Shown: positions 16,739-25,199 of the stretch, in pieces
Layout: each line of letters opens with the position of its first letter
Numbering within the stretch: position 1 is the first letter of the stretch
Assembly: GCA_035650355.1 (NCBI GenBank)
Contig: DASRHT010000077.1
Coordinates: 30,715-94,714 of the forward strand
Length of the DNA: 64,000 bases
From: DASRHT01 sp035650355
GTDB taxonomy: Bacteria; Chloroflexota; Ktedonobacteria; Ktedonobacterales; Ktedonobacteraceae
Direction of reading: 5' to 3'
Program-made: the position numbers and the translations under genes
Notes under the pieces: generated by a model
Seen by the model: the letters and a program-made list of their open reading frames with translations, nothing else
What the model was told of the DNA's origin: nothing
Database searches by the model: none

Positions 16739-16831
16739 CTGTGCGTGTAGCTCCCCGATTCATCGTGGGAGCGTTGGAACGCGGAACGTTTCAAAGTACA
16801 TGGAGGTTGTAGTTGATAGCTGTATGAGACG

Positions 16832-17242
16832 GTGGATATGGTTATGCAGAAAGTTGAAAGATCTTCCCCGATTAAGGGTGAAATAGATGAAAAAACGATT
16901 CTTGTTGTAGAAGACGATACGAGTATTGGCGCTTTACTGGTCGAAGCGCTGGCACAGGAGACGCCTTATAGCGCGATGCTGGTAACTGACGGTATTCAGG
17001 CCCTCAATGTCGCTCGCAGCATTAAGCCTTGTTTATTCATCACAGATTACTGGCTTCCCAATATTAACGGCCTTGAGTTGTATGACCTACTTCAGGCAAC
17101 AAAAGAGCTGGTGGACACGCCTACCATTATTATGAGCGCGTACCTTCCTGAACAAGAGATAAACAAACGCAACCTGGTGGGCTTGAATAAGCCATTTGAT
17201 CTTGATGAGTTTCTAGAGGCGGTTGAAAAACTGCTGGCCTGA
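16832..17242 (+). CDS. Single-domain response regulator receiver protein
   Basis: A stand-alone receiver (136 residues) with the acidic pair VVEDDTS (Asp28/29), phospho-acceptor Asp72 in LFITDYWLPNINGLELY, the switch Ser in IIMSAYLP and the conserved lysine in GLNKPFDLDEF. No DNA-binding or enzymatic output follows, so it would act by protein-protein contact or as a phosphate sink. No histidine kinase is adjacent. The start is ambiguous among GTG 16832, ATG 16838 and ATG 16844. A strong UUCG-capped terminator follows the stop. Confidence 0.88.
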   Translation: MDMVMQKVERSSPIKGEIDEKTILVVEDDTSIGALLVEALAQETPYSAMLVTDGIQALNVARSIKPCLFITDYWLPNINGLELYDLLQATKELVDTPTIIMSAYLPEQEINKRNLVGLNKPFDLDEFLEAVEKLLA

Positions 17243-17279
17243 GGGGGGTTCTCACAATAGTCATGGACTATTGTGTATA

Positions 17280-17325
17280 AATAGATAAAAAAAGACGCCT
17301 TTCGAGGTGTCTTTTTTTATCTATT
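17280..17325 (+). terminator. Strong UUCG-loop terminator after the receiver gene
   Basis: A 21-bp stem (17280-17300 with 17305-17325; one G-T pair) closes on TTCG. GACGCCT/AGGTGTC forms the core, followed by seven T residues; the A-tract on the left makes it usable in both directions. A second small hairpin, CAATAGTC-ATG-GACTATTG, lies just upstream at 17255-17273. Confidence 0.85.
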
Positions 17326-17410
17326 CCATCGGTGGAGATGGAATTATTTGGCCGCGATACGTGTTACTTTTGCCGATAGATATCTTATCTCGCTAAACAG
17401 GAGAGCTTCG

Positions 17411-18538
17411 ATGAACGTTCTGGCCGCCATCGCCGGCATTGTTTTGATTTTTACTATTCTGCAAGATTGCTTCGAGACCGTCGTTTTGCCGCGGCGTGTC
17501 GCGCGGAAATTCAGGCTGGCACGTCTGTTTTACGCTACTAGCTGGCTACTCTGGTCGGCGATAGCGCGCAAGCTCCGCTCAAGCAATCGACGAGAATATT
17601 TTATTAGTTTCTATGGGCCGCTTTCGCTATTGTTGCTCTTGATTATCTGGGCCCTTATACTGATCATCGCCTTTGCGCTCTTACAATGGAGTCTAGGCTC
17701 CGTTATCAGCGCGCCCGAGAAAACGATTGGCTTCCTCACCGATCTCTATATGAGCGGCACAACGTTCTTTACCCTGGGTCTGGGAGATGTCGTGCCGCGT
17801 TCGGGATGGGCCAGGGTCTGCACGGTGATAGAAAGTGGGCTGGGGTTCGGGTTTCTGGCTCTGGTGATTGGCTACGCGCCAATCATCTATCAGGCGTTTT
17901 CGCGCCGCGAGGCCGAAATCACGCTGCTGGATGCGCGGGCAGGCTCCCCTCCAACGGCGGCAGAATTTATACGCCGTCATCTAGGAGAGAACCTGCATGC
18001 AGAAGAATTTGTCGAGTTCTTGCGGAGCTGGGAACGCTGGTGCGCTGAATTGCTGGAAAGCCATCTCTCCTATCCCGTGTTATCGTATTACCGTTCCCAA
18101 CATGATCGCCAATCGTGGCTGGCCGCCCTGACCACCATCCTCGATGTCTGCGCGCTGGTAATGGTCGGACTTGACAACATTCCAGAACAGACCGGCAAAT
18201 TTACCTTTGCCATAGCGCGCCATGCTGTAGTCGATCTCTCCCAGAATTTCGGGACGGAGCCATCCCCGCTTAAAAAGGACCGGCTGCCCTCGACCGAATT
18301 TGCCCGCTTACAGGAACAGATGGCTACAGAGGGCATCCGGTTTCGTGACGAGGAGACGGCGGAAGAGCGGCTTACCGAGTTGCGGCATATGTACGAGCCA
18401 TACGCCAACGCTCTGGCCAATTACCTGCTCACTCCCCTGCCAGAATGGATCTCGACTGTGGAGCACCTTGACGACTGGCAAAGCAGTATCTGGGATCACT
18501 TTGCGCTGACGTCACAGCGCCCACTGCGTAAAAGATGA
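17411..18538 (+). CDS. Two-TM ion channel protein with altered K+ filter
   Basis: A 375-residue protein; ATG 17411 has AGGAGAG at good spacing, unlike the longer frame from 17348. An N-terminal membrane helix, a second around residues 69-91, a pore loop at about 112-130 and a further helix (SGLGFGFLALVIGYAPIIY) form an Ion_trans_2-like pore. The filter reads TLGLGD (121-126) rather than the potassium-channel TVGYGD. The C-terminal about 200 residues are soluble, helical and unassigned, and may be a gating domain. It lies after a terminator and ends facing the cell-wall hydrolase gene. Confidence 0.75.
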   Translation: MNVLAAIAGIVLIFTILQDCFETVVLPRRVARKFRLARLFYATSWLLWSAIARKLRSSNRREYFISFYGPLSLLLLLIIWALILIIAFALLQWSLGSVISAPEKTIGFLTDLYMSGTTFFTLGLGDVVPRSGWARVCTVIESGLGFGFLALVIGYAPIIYQAFSRREAEITLLDARAGSPPTAAEFIRRHLGENLHAEEFVEFLRSWERWCAELLESHLSYPVLSYYRSQHDRQSWLAALTTILDVCALVMVGLDNIPEQTGKFTFAIARHAVVDLSQNFGTEPSPLKKDRLPSTEFARLQEQMATEGIRFRDEETAEERLTELRHMYEPYANALANYLLTPLPEWISTVEHLDDWQSSIWDHFALTSQRPLRKR

Positions 18539-18553
18539 GGTTTTGATAAAAAT

Positions 18554-18583
18554 GATGCCGACACTTCATGGAGTATCGGCATC
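18554..18583 (-). terminator. Terminator between the convergent channel and LysM-CHAP genes
   Basis: GATGCCGA (18554-18561) and TCGGCATC (18576-18583) form a perfect 8-bp stem with a 14-base loop. On the minus strand it is followed by ATTTTTAT, so it best serves the cell-wall hydrolase gene. Confidence 0.65.
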
Positions 18584-18662
18584 AAATGCATGGGGTCCTG
18601 TACTTTGACTGTAACCGTCTATTATGCCTCGCGCCACATCACAGCGGCGCCGAGAAGACACG

Positions 18663-19490
18663 CTACCTGGTTACGAATGCCACGCCAGGGCCCGGTGTAA
18701 ATTGCCAGGTGGTCACGGCCCACGGGCGGCTCCCCCAACTCATTGAACTCGCAATGACATGTCCATTGCTGAGCACGCGCTCCACTATCGCGACGTGGCC
18801 CAGCCAGTACGCCCCCTGAACCCCCGGCTGGAGCACCATAATATCTCCAACTGCCGGAACACTGGAAACGTGCCAGCCAAATTGATGGGCGCGCGCAACC
18901 CATTGTCCTGCATTCGCTTGGGCCGTCCACGGCACAAAAAAGCCATGTATCTGGTAATACCGCTGATTAGCCCACCATGTACATGCCCCATATGGGAAAA
19001 CATTTGTATGTCCTACGGGGCCATGACCTGTCGTAGACACAACAGGATCGGGGGTTGTATTCACAACAGGGCTGGAGGTTGTGTTCACAACAGGACCTTG
19101 ACCAGCCCCATCTGAAGAACGGGTCGGAGCTACTGGCTTTGGCTGGGTATTGGACGAGTGCGAACTCGAAACGGTGCTGATGTGAGGGATGCAGATTAAC
19201 TGGTGGGTATATATCAAATTAGCGCTGGCGATATGGTTATATGCTGCAAGGGCGGTTTGGCTCATACCATAACGGGAGGCAATCCTGCCCAGAGTATCCC
19301 CTGCTGCAACTACGTATGAATGATCACTGGCCGAGCAGCTACTAAAATAGTTCGCCTGCACCTCCTGCAAGCTTGTTCCTATAGTTGCTCCTGTCAATAA
19401 TAATCCAACTGCTACTATGCTCACCTTCGCTACAAGTCTGACGATATTATGCTTCTGGAAAAACTTCCAGAGGTATTGTTGTGTTTGCAA
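18663..19490 (-). CDS. Secreted LysM-CHAP cell-wall hydrolase
   Basis: The N-terminus has one hydrophobic segment (VSIVAVGLLLTGATIGT) acting as signal or anchor. A single LysM follows (SYVVAAGDTLGRIASRYGMS..LICIP), then a Ser/Thr/Pro linker with imperfect repeats (SSPVVNTT, DPVVSTT). The C-terminal CHAP domain has the nucleophile in YGACTWWANQRY and the histidine in WLGHVAIVERV. CHAP enzymes cut peptidoglycan as amidases or endopeptidases. The start codon is a TTG: 19490 has GAAGAGGG just upstream, while TTG 19505 is the alternative. A long AT-rich leader precedes it. Confidence 0.88.
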   Translation of the reverse strand: MQTQQYLWKFFQKHNIVRLVAKVSIVAVGLLLTGATIGTSLQEVQANYFSSCSASDHSYVVAAGDTLGRIASRYGMSQTALAAYNHIASANLIYTHQLICIPHISTVSSSHSSNTQPKPVAPTRSSDGAGQGPVVNTTSSPVVNTTPDPVVSTTGHGPVGHTNVFPYGACTWWANQRYYQIHGFFVPWTAQANAGQWVARAHQFGWHVSSVPAVGDIMVLQPGVQGAYWLGHVAIVERVLSNGHVIASSMSWGSRPWAVTTWQFTPGPGVAFVTR

Positions 19491-19505
19491 TGTACCCTCT
19501 TCCAA

Positions 19506-19869
19506 ATATACAACTTGCAGACCCCCTGCAATATGTCTCTTTCCAGTAATTGACGTGTATACAAGCGATACGCTGTCTTACACATAAATAAGTGGAAACA
19601 GACATATATTAGCACTATACACAATGAATTAAAATGATGTATGTTGATACATAGCAAAAATAGGCTACACAGATTCGAAAAAAGAACTCGTGTGTATGGG
19701 TGCGTTTGTGGATTTTCGACAGGAAAAATGAAAGTAAAAAATAACCTGAGCATGCGTGCTCGAGTACATATCAGGTACGCCGATTTACACAAATGCTCAG
19801 GTTCTTTATAGAAGCCAGCATGCCGCCTGCAATTGCAAGCTGCTCAGGATGAGTCGCAGGTAAGAGATA
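19506..19869. other. Long AT-rich leader with an 11-bp inverted repeat
   Basis: The 364 bases upstream of the LysM-CHAP gene hold a perfect inverted repeat, AACCTGAGCAT (19743-19753) and ATGCTCAGGTT (19793-19803), with about 40 bases between. It could be the 3' terminator of the gene ending at 19870 or part of the hydrolase leader RNA. I could not match it to a known riboswitch class. Confidence 0.45.
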
Positions 19870-20274
19870 TTATAATCTCTGCTTGCGCTTCCCAAGCAGT
19901 TCCTGGCCGGTCTGTCGTTGTGCAACCTCTTGTTGATCATAAGATTGCGCATAGGGCTGGGGTTGACCGCCAGTCACATCGGGAGAGCGATCTTGTCTGG
20001 GCTCGCCTGTTTCCTGGTTGTAAGCGATTTCAAGCACCTGCTCCCGGCGCATGGCATTAGCAACCGGTCGCATGCCCTCCGGTGGCGGAGTTTCCCAGGG
20101 ACCAGGCACGGAAGTGGGCCAGGTGGGATAATGGGGTCGCACCTCTTCCTGAATCGCTCTTTGCCCGTCCGGTACCCCTTCCTGGAGAGCCCTTTGCTGA
20201 TCTTGCGTGATGCTCTGCTGCATCGCTTTTTGTTCTTCGGAGGCTAGATCCTGTACGTTTTGCTTTTGAACCAA
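19870..20274 (-). CDS. Gln-rich low-complexity protein of unknown function
   Basis: A 134-residue hydrophilic protein beginning at TTG 20274 with GGAG eight bases upstream. The first half contains imperfect repeats of the type QQSITQDQQRALQEG and VPDGQRAIQEE. The middle is proline-rich (HYPTWPTSVPGPWETPPPEG) and the C-terminus is Gln/Arg/Lys-rich. It has no membrane segment, cysteine or recognisable domain and is likely disordered. It is divergent from the sigma-like gene. The good ribosome site and lack of interruption support a real gene, but homologues cannot be checked here. Confidence 0.6.
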   Translation of the reverse strand: MVQKQNVQDLASEEQKAMQQSITQDQQRALQEGVPDGQRAIQEEVRPHYPTWPTSVPGPWETPPPEGMRPVANAMRREQVLEIAYNQETGEPRQDRSPDVTGGQPQPYAQSYDQQEVAQRQTGQELLGKRKQRL

Positions 20275-20393
20275 TTACTACTCCTTTCACTCTTTCTCCA
20301 CGGTTATCTATCTATTTAGATGTTGCTGATTACAGCCCTCTTACGAACACAGAAAGCGAGTATTGCAGGGACGGAAGGCCCTGGCAATACCTC

Positions 20394-20422
20394 TTGACTC
20401 GTTTCATAATACGGGTTAGATA
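20394..20422 (+). promoter_or_regulatory. Putative sigma-70-type promoter for the sigma-like/XRE pair
   Basis: TTGACT (20394-20399), a 17-base spacer and TAGATA (20417-20422) lie about 210 bases before the ATG at 20630. A hairpin with AGTATTGC..GCAATAC arms sits just upstream (about 20360-20390). The remaining intergenic bases 20275-20629 show nothing else. Confidence 0.45.
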
Positions 20423-20629
20423 GACACCTTTATTTTGTATTGTACACCGTTACATCCATGTAATGTGATGATGGTAGGAAAGCCCACTTTTCTCTGCACC
20501 ATATTTCTGCTATGCTACAGCTAGCAAAAACCATTTCCGCTTTTTCTATCCTGACGAAGAACACTGTAGTAGAGGAACACCAGAAGAAAACGCAAACCAC
20601 CAAAGTCAGTACTACTTGTGGGAGAAGAT

Positions 20630-21376
20630 ATGATCGACCTGAGTGATCCTACGCTCGATGAGCGGCTCAGTCGTCGGACGCCGGAGGGGCGCTACGAGAT
20701 TAGCGAGATCGAGCTTATTTTAACGATTCGCGCTTTGCGCGCAAAGGGTGATATGAACGGAGTGCGCAGGCTCTGTGGAGTGCTATTGTATCGTTGCGCG
20801 CCAGCGTTCCAGCGGCATTCTCAGGGATTGCGCCACCGTCCAGAATTGCGCGAGGAGGCTATTGCGAACATGGGTGAACACCTGTTGCGCGAGGCCCAGA
20901 ACCCGGATGAAGTGTTTATGACGCAGAATTTTGTGCATTACCTGCGCTGCCTGTGCGTGGATGAGTTTAATCGCATCCTGCGCCAGGAAGGATTGATTTA
21001 CCGGCGCGATGATGAAGGACGGCCATCGGGGCGTCCGCAGCATGTGCCGCGCTCGTTGATGGAATCGCTGCAAACCTTTCCATCCAACGATGAAGGCGGG
21101 CCGGTAGCCGATGTAGCAGACCCGCGGGACCAGTATGAACAAATGCACGCGGAAGATGAGAGTCAGCGTATTCTCACGTATCTTCAAGACCCTCTGGACC
21201 GTTTGATTATGGTCTTGCGCGCCATTGAGGGGATGAAATGGGATGATATCGCGGTGGTATGCAAGCGCACCGAGCGCACCGTACGTTTGCGCTATGAGCG
21301 TGCTCGCAGCTACTTGCGCGAATGCATTGCTAAAGAGCAGCAGCCTGGCTATGCGCCAGCCATCCGACAACAATAA
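20630..21376 (+). CDS. Sigma-70-like regulator with C-terminal HTH
   Basis: From ATG 20630 (GGGAGAA just upstream) the protein has 248 residues. The N-terminal half is helical and resembles sigma region 2 (LRREAIANMGEHLLRE-like text, NFVHYLRCLCVDEFNRILR). The C-terminal part is a region-4-like helix-turn-helix: DPLDRLIMVLRAIEGMKWDDIAVVCKRTERTVRLRYERA. This suits an ECF-like or orphan sigma-related factor, though the region 2 core is weak. Thirty bases later comes an XRE-type gene on the same strand, a probable partner or anti-factor. Target promoters are unknown. Confidence 0.65.
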   Translation: MIDLSDPTLDERLSRRTPEGRYEISEIELILTIRALRAKGDMNGVRRLCGVLLYRCAPAFQRHSQGLRHRPELREEAIANMGEHLLREAQNPDEVFMTQNFVHYLRCLCVDEFNRILRQEGLIYRRDDEGRPSGRPQHVPRSLMESLQTFPSNDEGGPVADVADPRDQYEQMHAEDESQRILTYLQDPLDRLIMVLRAIEGMKWDDIAVVCKRTERTVRLRYERARSYLRECIAKEQQPGYAPAIRQQ

Positions 21377-21406
21377 GGGTTGAAAAGCAGAAAGGCAGAT
21401 AGCGTA

Positions 21407-22000
21407 ATGAATACTCCCGAATTACAGCAATTGAAAATACAATGGTTGGCCGCGAAAGAGACGGGCGACATCCAGGCGCAGCTTGGCCTGCTGCGAGATC
21501 ATCCGGGCGAGCAGGCCGCGCTCACCGACTTCATCGCGGCCTACTACGCAACGGGTGGAGACGAGGCCGTCGCCCAGGATATGCCTCTCTTAGATCTAAC
21601 TACGCGAGCCTGTCAAAGCGTCCTGGAGCGTGTTTTCGAGGAACAAACCGTGTTCGCCACACTGGGCGAATTGCGTAAGAGCCGCAATATGAGCAAGGTG
21701 GATGTCGCGAAGGGTCTGCGCCTGACCGTCGATGTATGGAACAAGTTCGAGAGTGGAGCAATCGAGCTGGTAAGCTTGAGCCAGCGTCACCTGGAGCGCC
21801 TGGCCCAATTTTTCCAGGTAAGCATCGACCAGTTCGGCAGTTTATTAGATAATAGCCAGCCCGCCGTAACGCTCAATCGGCGCCAGACACGCTCGGCAGC
21901 GAGCAGCGAGCGGCAGGGACCGGAGAAGCAGAGTTTCGCCGAAGCCATAGCGCGCAGTACAATGTCGCGGGCGGATCGCCAGTTCTGGCTGGATGAATAG
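21407..22000 (+). CDS. XRE-type HTH protein linked to the sigma-like gene
   Basis: A 197-residue protein from ATG 21407 (AAAGG upstream; the TTG at 21380 is a weaker start). Residues about 83-145 form an XRE helix-turn-helix: FATLGELRKSRNMSKVDVAKGLRL, then DVWNKFESGAIELVSLSQRHLERLAQFFQVS. The N-terminal helical part carries LLRDHPGEQAALTDFIAAYY, reminiscent of zinc-free anti-sigma-like helices. The C-terminus is disordered. It follows the sigma-like gene closely, and this pairing recurs as a regulatory couple in bacteria, which suggests control of that factor. Confidence 0.7.
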   Translation: MNTPELQQLKIQWLAAKETGDIQAQLGLLRDHPGEQAALTDFIAAYYATGGDEAVAQDMPLLDLTTRACQSVLERVFEEQTVFATLGELRKSRNMSKVDVAKGLRLTVDVWNKFESGAIELVSLSQRHLERLAQFFQVSIDQFGSLLDNSQPAVTLNRRQTRSAASSERQGPEKQSFAEAIARSTMSRADRQFWLDE

Positions 22001-22001
22001 T

Positions 22002-22742
22002 TCACGAATTGATCTGACGCCCTTTGGTGGCATAGCCGACGTACGAAACGCCTTTGAACCAGCCAGGCCCTAAGGTCAGGCGACCCTTGACCAGGCGCGG
22101 CATAAAGCCTGTCAGTTCGCACACCTTGAGATTATGAGTTGTGAGCATTGTTTGTAGCTCATGAGGTTTAATAAAAGCATGGTAATCATGCAATCCTGGA
22201 ACCAGGCCCTGACGATGGAGAAAACGTTCCCCGAACCAGATCAGCACGATGCGAGCCAGCAACGTGCGGTTGATTGTATCGAAGATGAAGATTCCGCCGG
22301 GAGCCAGAACGCGCGCGATCTCCCTGATGGTTGCCTGCACATCGCGGACGTGCTCCAGCACATCCAGGCAAACGATAACGGAGAAGCTGCCATCGGCATA
22401 GGGCAGCGATTCGGCATACCCCTGCTCGTAGTAGGCAATGTGCCCCAGTTTGCTCTGCTGCGTATGTTTGCGTGCAGCCTCTAACGCACCTTGCGCTGGA
22501 TCGATCCCCACCACCATCGCGCCTCTGCGTGCCAGTTCCTCACAGATCAGCCCGCCGCCGCACCCCACCTCTAAAATCTCCTGCTGCGCCAGCGCCTCCT
22601 GTCCAAAGACGCGGTTAACGCAGGACGCAATATAATCGCAGCGTTCCGCGGTAATATGGTTCAGAACGCAACTTTTATCCCACCATGTATACGAGGTGAA
22701 AATCTCTTCCTGCGAATGTTTGCCTTTTCGTTGCAGTTTCAC
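22002..22742 (-). CDS. Class I SAM methyltransferase, UbiG-like
   Basis: A 246-residue Rossmann methyltransferase. SAM-binding motif I is ILEVGCGGGLICEELARRGA, the acidic ribose-binding residue is in VVGIDPAQ, and motif post-II is VIVCLDVLEHV. The family pattern (TAERCDYI at the start, LTGFMPRLVKGRLTLG late) is that of UbiG, the 3-demethylubiquinone/menaquinone-type O-methyltransferase. In a Chloroflexota setting the true acceptor may be another small molecule. Its C-terminus faces the XRE gene end-to-end with one base between stops. An Uma2 gene lies just upstream on the same strand, 17 bases apart. Confidence 0.88.
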   Translation of the reverse strand: MKLQRKGKHSQEEIFTSYTWWDKSCVLNHITAERCDYIASCVNRVFGQEALAQQEILEVGCGGGLICEELARRGAMVVGIDPAQGALEAARKHTQQSKLGHIAYYEQGYAESLPYADGSFSVIVCLDVLEHVRDVQATIREIARVLAPGGIFIFDTINRTLLARIVLIWFGERFLHRQGLVPGLHDYHAFIKPHELQTMLTTHNLKVCELTGFMPRLVKGRLTLGPGWFKGVSYVGYATKGRQINS

Positions 22743-22759
22743 ATTGCTCGCTTTCTATG

Positions 22760-23362
22760 TTATGCAAAGAACTGTTCAACCTGTACTTCCGTAATCGTTG
22801 GAACGACCCGCGATGATAAGCGCATCTGCCCGCTAAAGACGCCTAGAGAATAGTATCCGCCGCCCTCTAACAGCAACACCTCGACCGTTTGCGCTGCCGG
22901 ATCGGCAATCCAGTACTCTTGAATGCCTGCGCGCGCATAGGCATCTTGCTTGATGTGGCGATCATAGCCAGCCGTACCTGGAGACGACACCTCGACTACC
23001 AGATCGGGAGGGCCAATAATGCGAGTTGGCGTGATTTTCTCCAGCCCTGCGTTCAATACAACGACGATATCCGGCTGAACCACCACATCCGGCGCCAGCT
23101 CGACATCAAACGGCGCTACAAATACCTGTCCCAGACCGGCAATTCTGACATAGAGCAACAGGTAATGTGAAAACCACAAAACAGCATCCTGGTGTGATTT
23201 ATTGGGCGAGGGCGTCATGTAAAGCACTCCTGCTACAATTTCGTAGTGCTGCCCATCTTCTGGAAGGGTTGCATAGTGATTGTAGGTCCAGTGCCCTTGC
23301 TGTGGTCCCGCTACCCAATCCGCAGGTGTCACTGCCATCTCTTGCTCCGTAGTTGTTATCAT
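22760..23362 (-). CDS. Uma2-family (DUF820) PD-(D/E)XK nuclease-like protein
   Basis: A 200-residue DUF820/Uma2 protein. It contains HYEIVAGVLYMTPSPNKSHQ at the N-terminal strand, VELAPDVVVQPDIVVV carrying the active-site aspartate, PDLVVEVSSPGTAGYDRHIKQDAYARAGIQEYW with the E-x-K half, and a final beta-rich tail. The family has a restriction-endonuclease fold and is abundant in cyanobacteria and Chloroflexota, but its role is unclear. ATG 23362 with GGGAG upstream is preferred to 23386. Confidence 0.9.
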   Translation of the reverse strand: MITTTEQEMAVTPADWVAGPQQGHWTYNHYATLPEDGQHYEIVAGVLYMTPSPNKSHQDAVLWFSHYLLLYVRIAGLGQVFVAPFDVELAPDVVVQPDIVVVLNAGLEKITPTRIIGPPDLVVEVSSPGTAGYDRHIKQDAYARAGIQEYWIADPAAQTVEVLLLEGGGYYSLGVFSGQMRLSSRVVPTITEVQVEQFFA

Positions 23363-23514
23363 TCTCAGCTCCCTTCTACTGTGCATCCTCTACGTAGCTA
23401 AATCATAGCATATGTTACGTCGCAGAGGTAACCCTCCTAATTACGGAAATATGCGCGGCGTGGCCGTAATGATAAAATAGTAGCAGGGATCAGTGAAGGT
23501 ATCGTCTTGAAATT

Positions 23515-23560
23515 CCGCCAGCCAACGCTGCTGGCGCGCTAGCTTCGCTCAGGCTGGCGG
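23515..23560. repeat. Constant-loop palindrome, copy with stem CCGCCAGCC
   Basis: Perfect 9-bp arms CCGCCAGCC (23515-23523) and GGCTGGCGG (23552-23560) enclose a 28-nt loop beginning AACGCTGC and ending GCTAGCTTCGCTCA. The left flank GTCTTGAAATT is shared with the copy at 26946. The element sits in the spacer between the Uma2 and ffh genes. About 105 bases downstream there is a TATAAT box (23666-23671) that may serve ffh. Confidence 0.8.
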
Positions 23561-23726
23561 CAAGGTATAGCTCGATCAATACCTAAATTCTCGAATATGT
23601 TACCATTACGCCATAGTTACTCGATATAGTAAGAGAAAGCATAAAAAATGCGCCGACTAACGTGGTATAATGAGGGCTGATATTTGGCATAATTAGCAAA
23701 CGGTGGAGAGAGGAACAAGTCCAGTT

Positions 23727-25193
23727 ATGGCAATGTTTGAGAGTCTATCGAAACGCCTGGAAGGTATTTTCAACAACCTTAGCGGCCAGGGAAAACTAAC
23801 AGAGGAAGATGTCAACGCCGCGCTGCGCGAGGTGCGCATCGCCTTGATCGAGGCGGATGTCAATCTCAAAGTGGCGCGCAAATTTGTTGAGCGCGTCAAA
23901 GAGAAGGCCATTGGCGCGGACGTGATGGGAAGCTTCTCCCCGGCGCAACAGGTGCTTTCAATCGTCAATGACGAGCTGATCGAGGTGTTGGGCGGGAGCG
24001 AAGGGAAAAACCAGCTCGACCTGGGCAGTTCTCCAACCATCATTATGCTGGTCGGTTTGCAGGGCTCTGGTAAAACTACGATGGCGGCCAAGCTCGCCAA
24101 TTACCTGCGCAAACAGGGGCAGCGCCCGCTGATGGTGGCGGCAGATATGTATCGTCCCGCCGCTATTGAACAGCTAAAAACGCTGGGGAGACAAATTTCC
24201 ATCCCCGTCTATGCCGAGCAGATCGGAGCCAATCCAGTCGATATCTGCATGAATTCGCTGGCGTACGCGCGCGAACAGGCGTGTTCTGTGATTATCCTCG
24301 ACACCGCGGGTCGCTTGAACATCGACGAGCGAATGATGCAAGAGGTGATGAGCATTCGGCAGCGCTTGCAGCCCCGCGAGGTGTTGCTGGTGGCAGACGC
24401 CATGACTGGCCAGGAAGCGGTGCGGGTGGCGGACGACTTTAATAAAGCCGTCTCGCTCACAGGCATGATTTTGACCAAGATGGATGGCGATGCCAGGGGC
24501 GGCGCGGCCCTCTCCATTCGTTCGGTCACCGGAGTGCCGATTAAATTCATGGGCGTCGGCGAGAAAACCGACGCGCTGGAACCTTTTTATCCAGATCGGC
24601 TCGCTTCACGTATACTAGGTATGGGAGATGTACTCTCTCTGATCGAACGTGCTCAAGAGACTATCGATCAGGAAGAGGCGCTCAAAGCCCAGGCCAAGTT
24701 GCAGCAAGGCAAGTTCGACCTGGAAGACTTTCTGAATGCGATGCGACAGTTGAAACGCATGGGACCACTGCGTCAGGTGATGGAGATGATCCCGGGCATG
24801 AACAAGCTGGCAGCAACGCCAGAAATGGAAGAGGCGCTGGAAGGCGATCAACTCAAGTATATTGAGGCGATCATCCTCTCTATGACGTTGCAGGAACGGC
24901 GCAACCCCGATGTGCTTAATGGGAGCCGGCGCAAACGTATCGCCAACGGTAGTGGGACAAGCGTCCAGGAAGTCAATCAGTTGTTGGAGCAGTTTGGCGA
25001 AATGCGTACCATGATCCGCCAGATCAGCTCTGGCAAAGGACCCTGGGCACAGTTAGCTCGACAATATGGTGGAGGGGCAGGGATGCCAGGCATGCCTGAT
25101 ATGCCACGACCCGCTATGAAGGGCGGCAAAAAGACAGGCAAAGCCGCACGGAAAGAAAAACGGAAAATGAAAGCTAGAGGCGGAAGGAGATGA
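23727..25193 (+). CDS. ffh: Signal recognition particle protein Ffh
   Basis: A complete 488-residue SRP54-type GTPase. The helical N domain is followed by the G domain with GLQGSGKTT (110-118), DMYRPAAIEQLK, VIILDTAGRLNID and LTKMDGDARGGAAL, then the Met-rich M domain (MRQLKRMGPLRQVMEMIPGMNKL) that binds signal peptides and SRP RNA. The tail is glycine/methionine- and lysine-rich (GMPGMPDMPRP, then basic). It targets membrane proteins to the translocon. ATG 23727 begins the usual N domain; GAGAGAGG lies upstream. No SRP RNA was recognised nearby. An L,D-transpeptidase gene follows at seven bases. Confidence 0.96.
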   Translation: MAMFESLSKRLEGIFNNLSGQGKLTEEDVNAALREVRIALIEADVNLKVARKFVERVKEKAIGADVMGSFSPAQQVLSIVNDELIEVLGGSEGKNQLDLGSSPTIIMLVGLQGSGKTTMAAKLANYLRKQGQRPLMVAADMYRPAAIEQLKTLGRQISIPVYAEQIGANPVDICMNSLAYAREQACSVIILDTAGRLNIDERMMQEVMSIRQRLQPREVLLVADAMTGQEAVRVADDFNKAVSLTGMILTKMDGDARGGAALSIRSVTGVPIKFMGVGEKTDALEPFYPDRLASRILGMGDVLSLIERAQETIDQEEALKAQAKLQQGKFDLEDFLNAMRQLKRMGPLRQVMEMIPGMNKLAATPEMEEALEGDQLKYIEAIILSMTLQERRNPDVLNGSRRKRIANGSGTSVQEVNQLLEQFGEMRTMIRQISSGKGPWAQLARQYGGGAGMPGMPDMPRPAMKGGKKTGKAARKEKRKMKARGGRR

Positions 25194-25199
25194 CCTCTT

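Noticed and set aside
19506..19869. Cyclic dinucleotide riboswitch before the LysM-CHAP gene
   Set aside because: Such switches often precede cell-wall hydrolases, but the conserved core sequences were not found; only an 11-bp inverted repeat is present.
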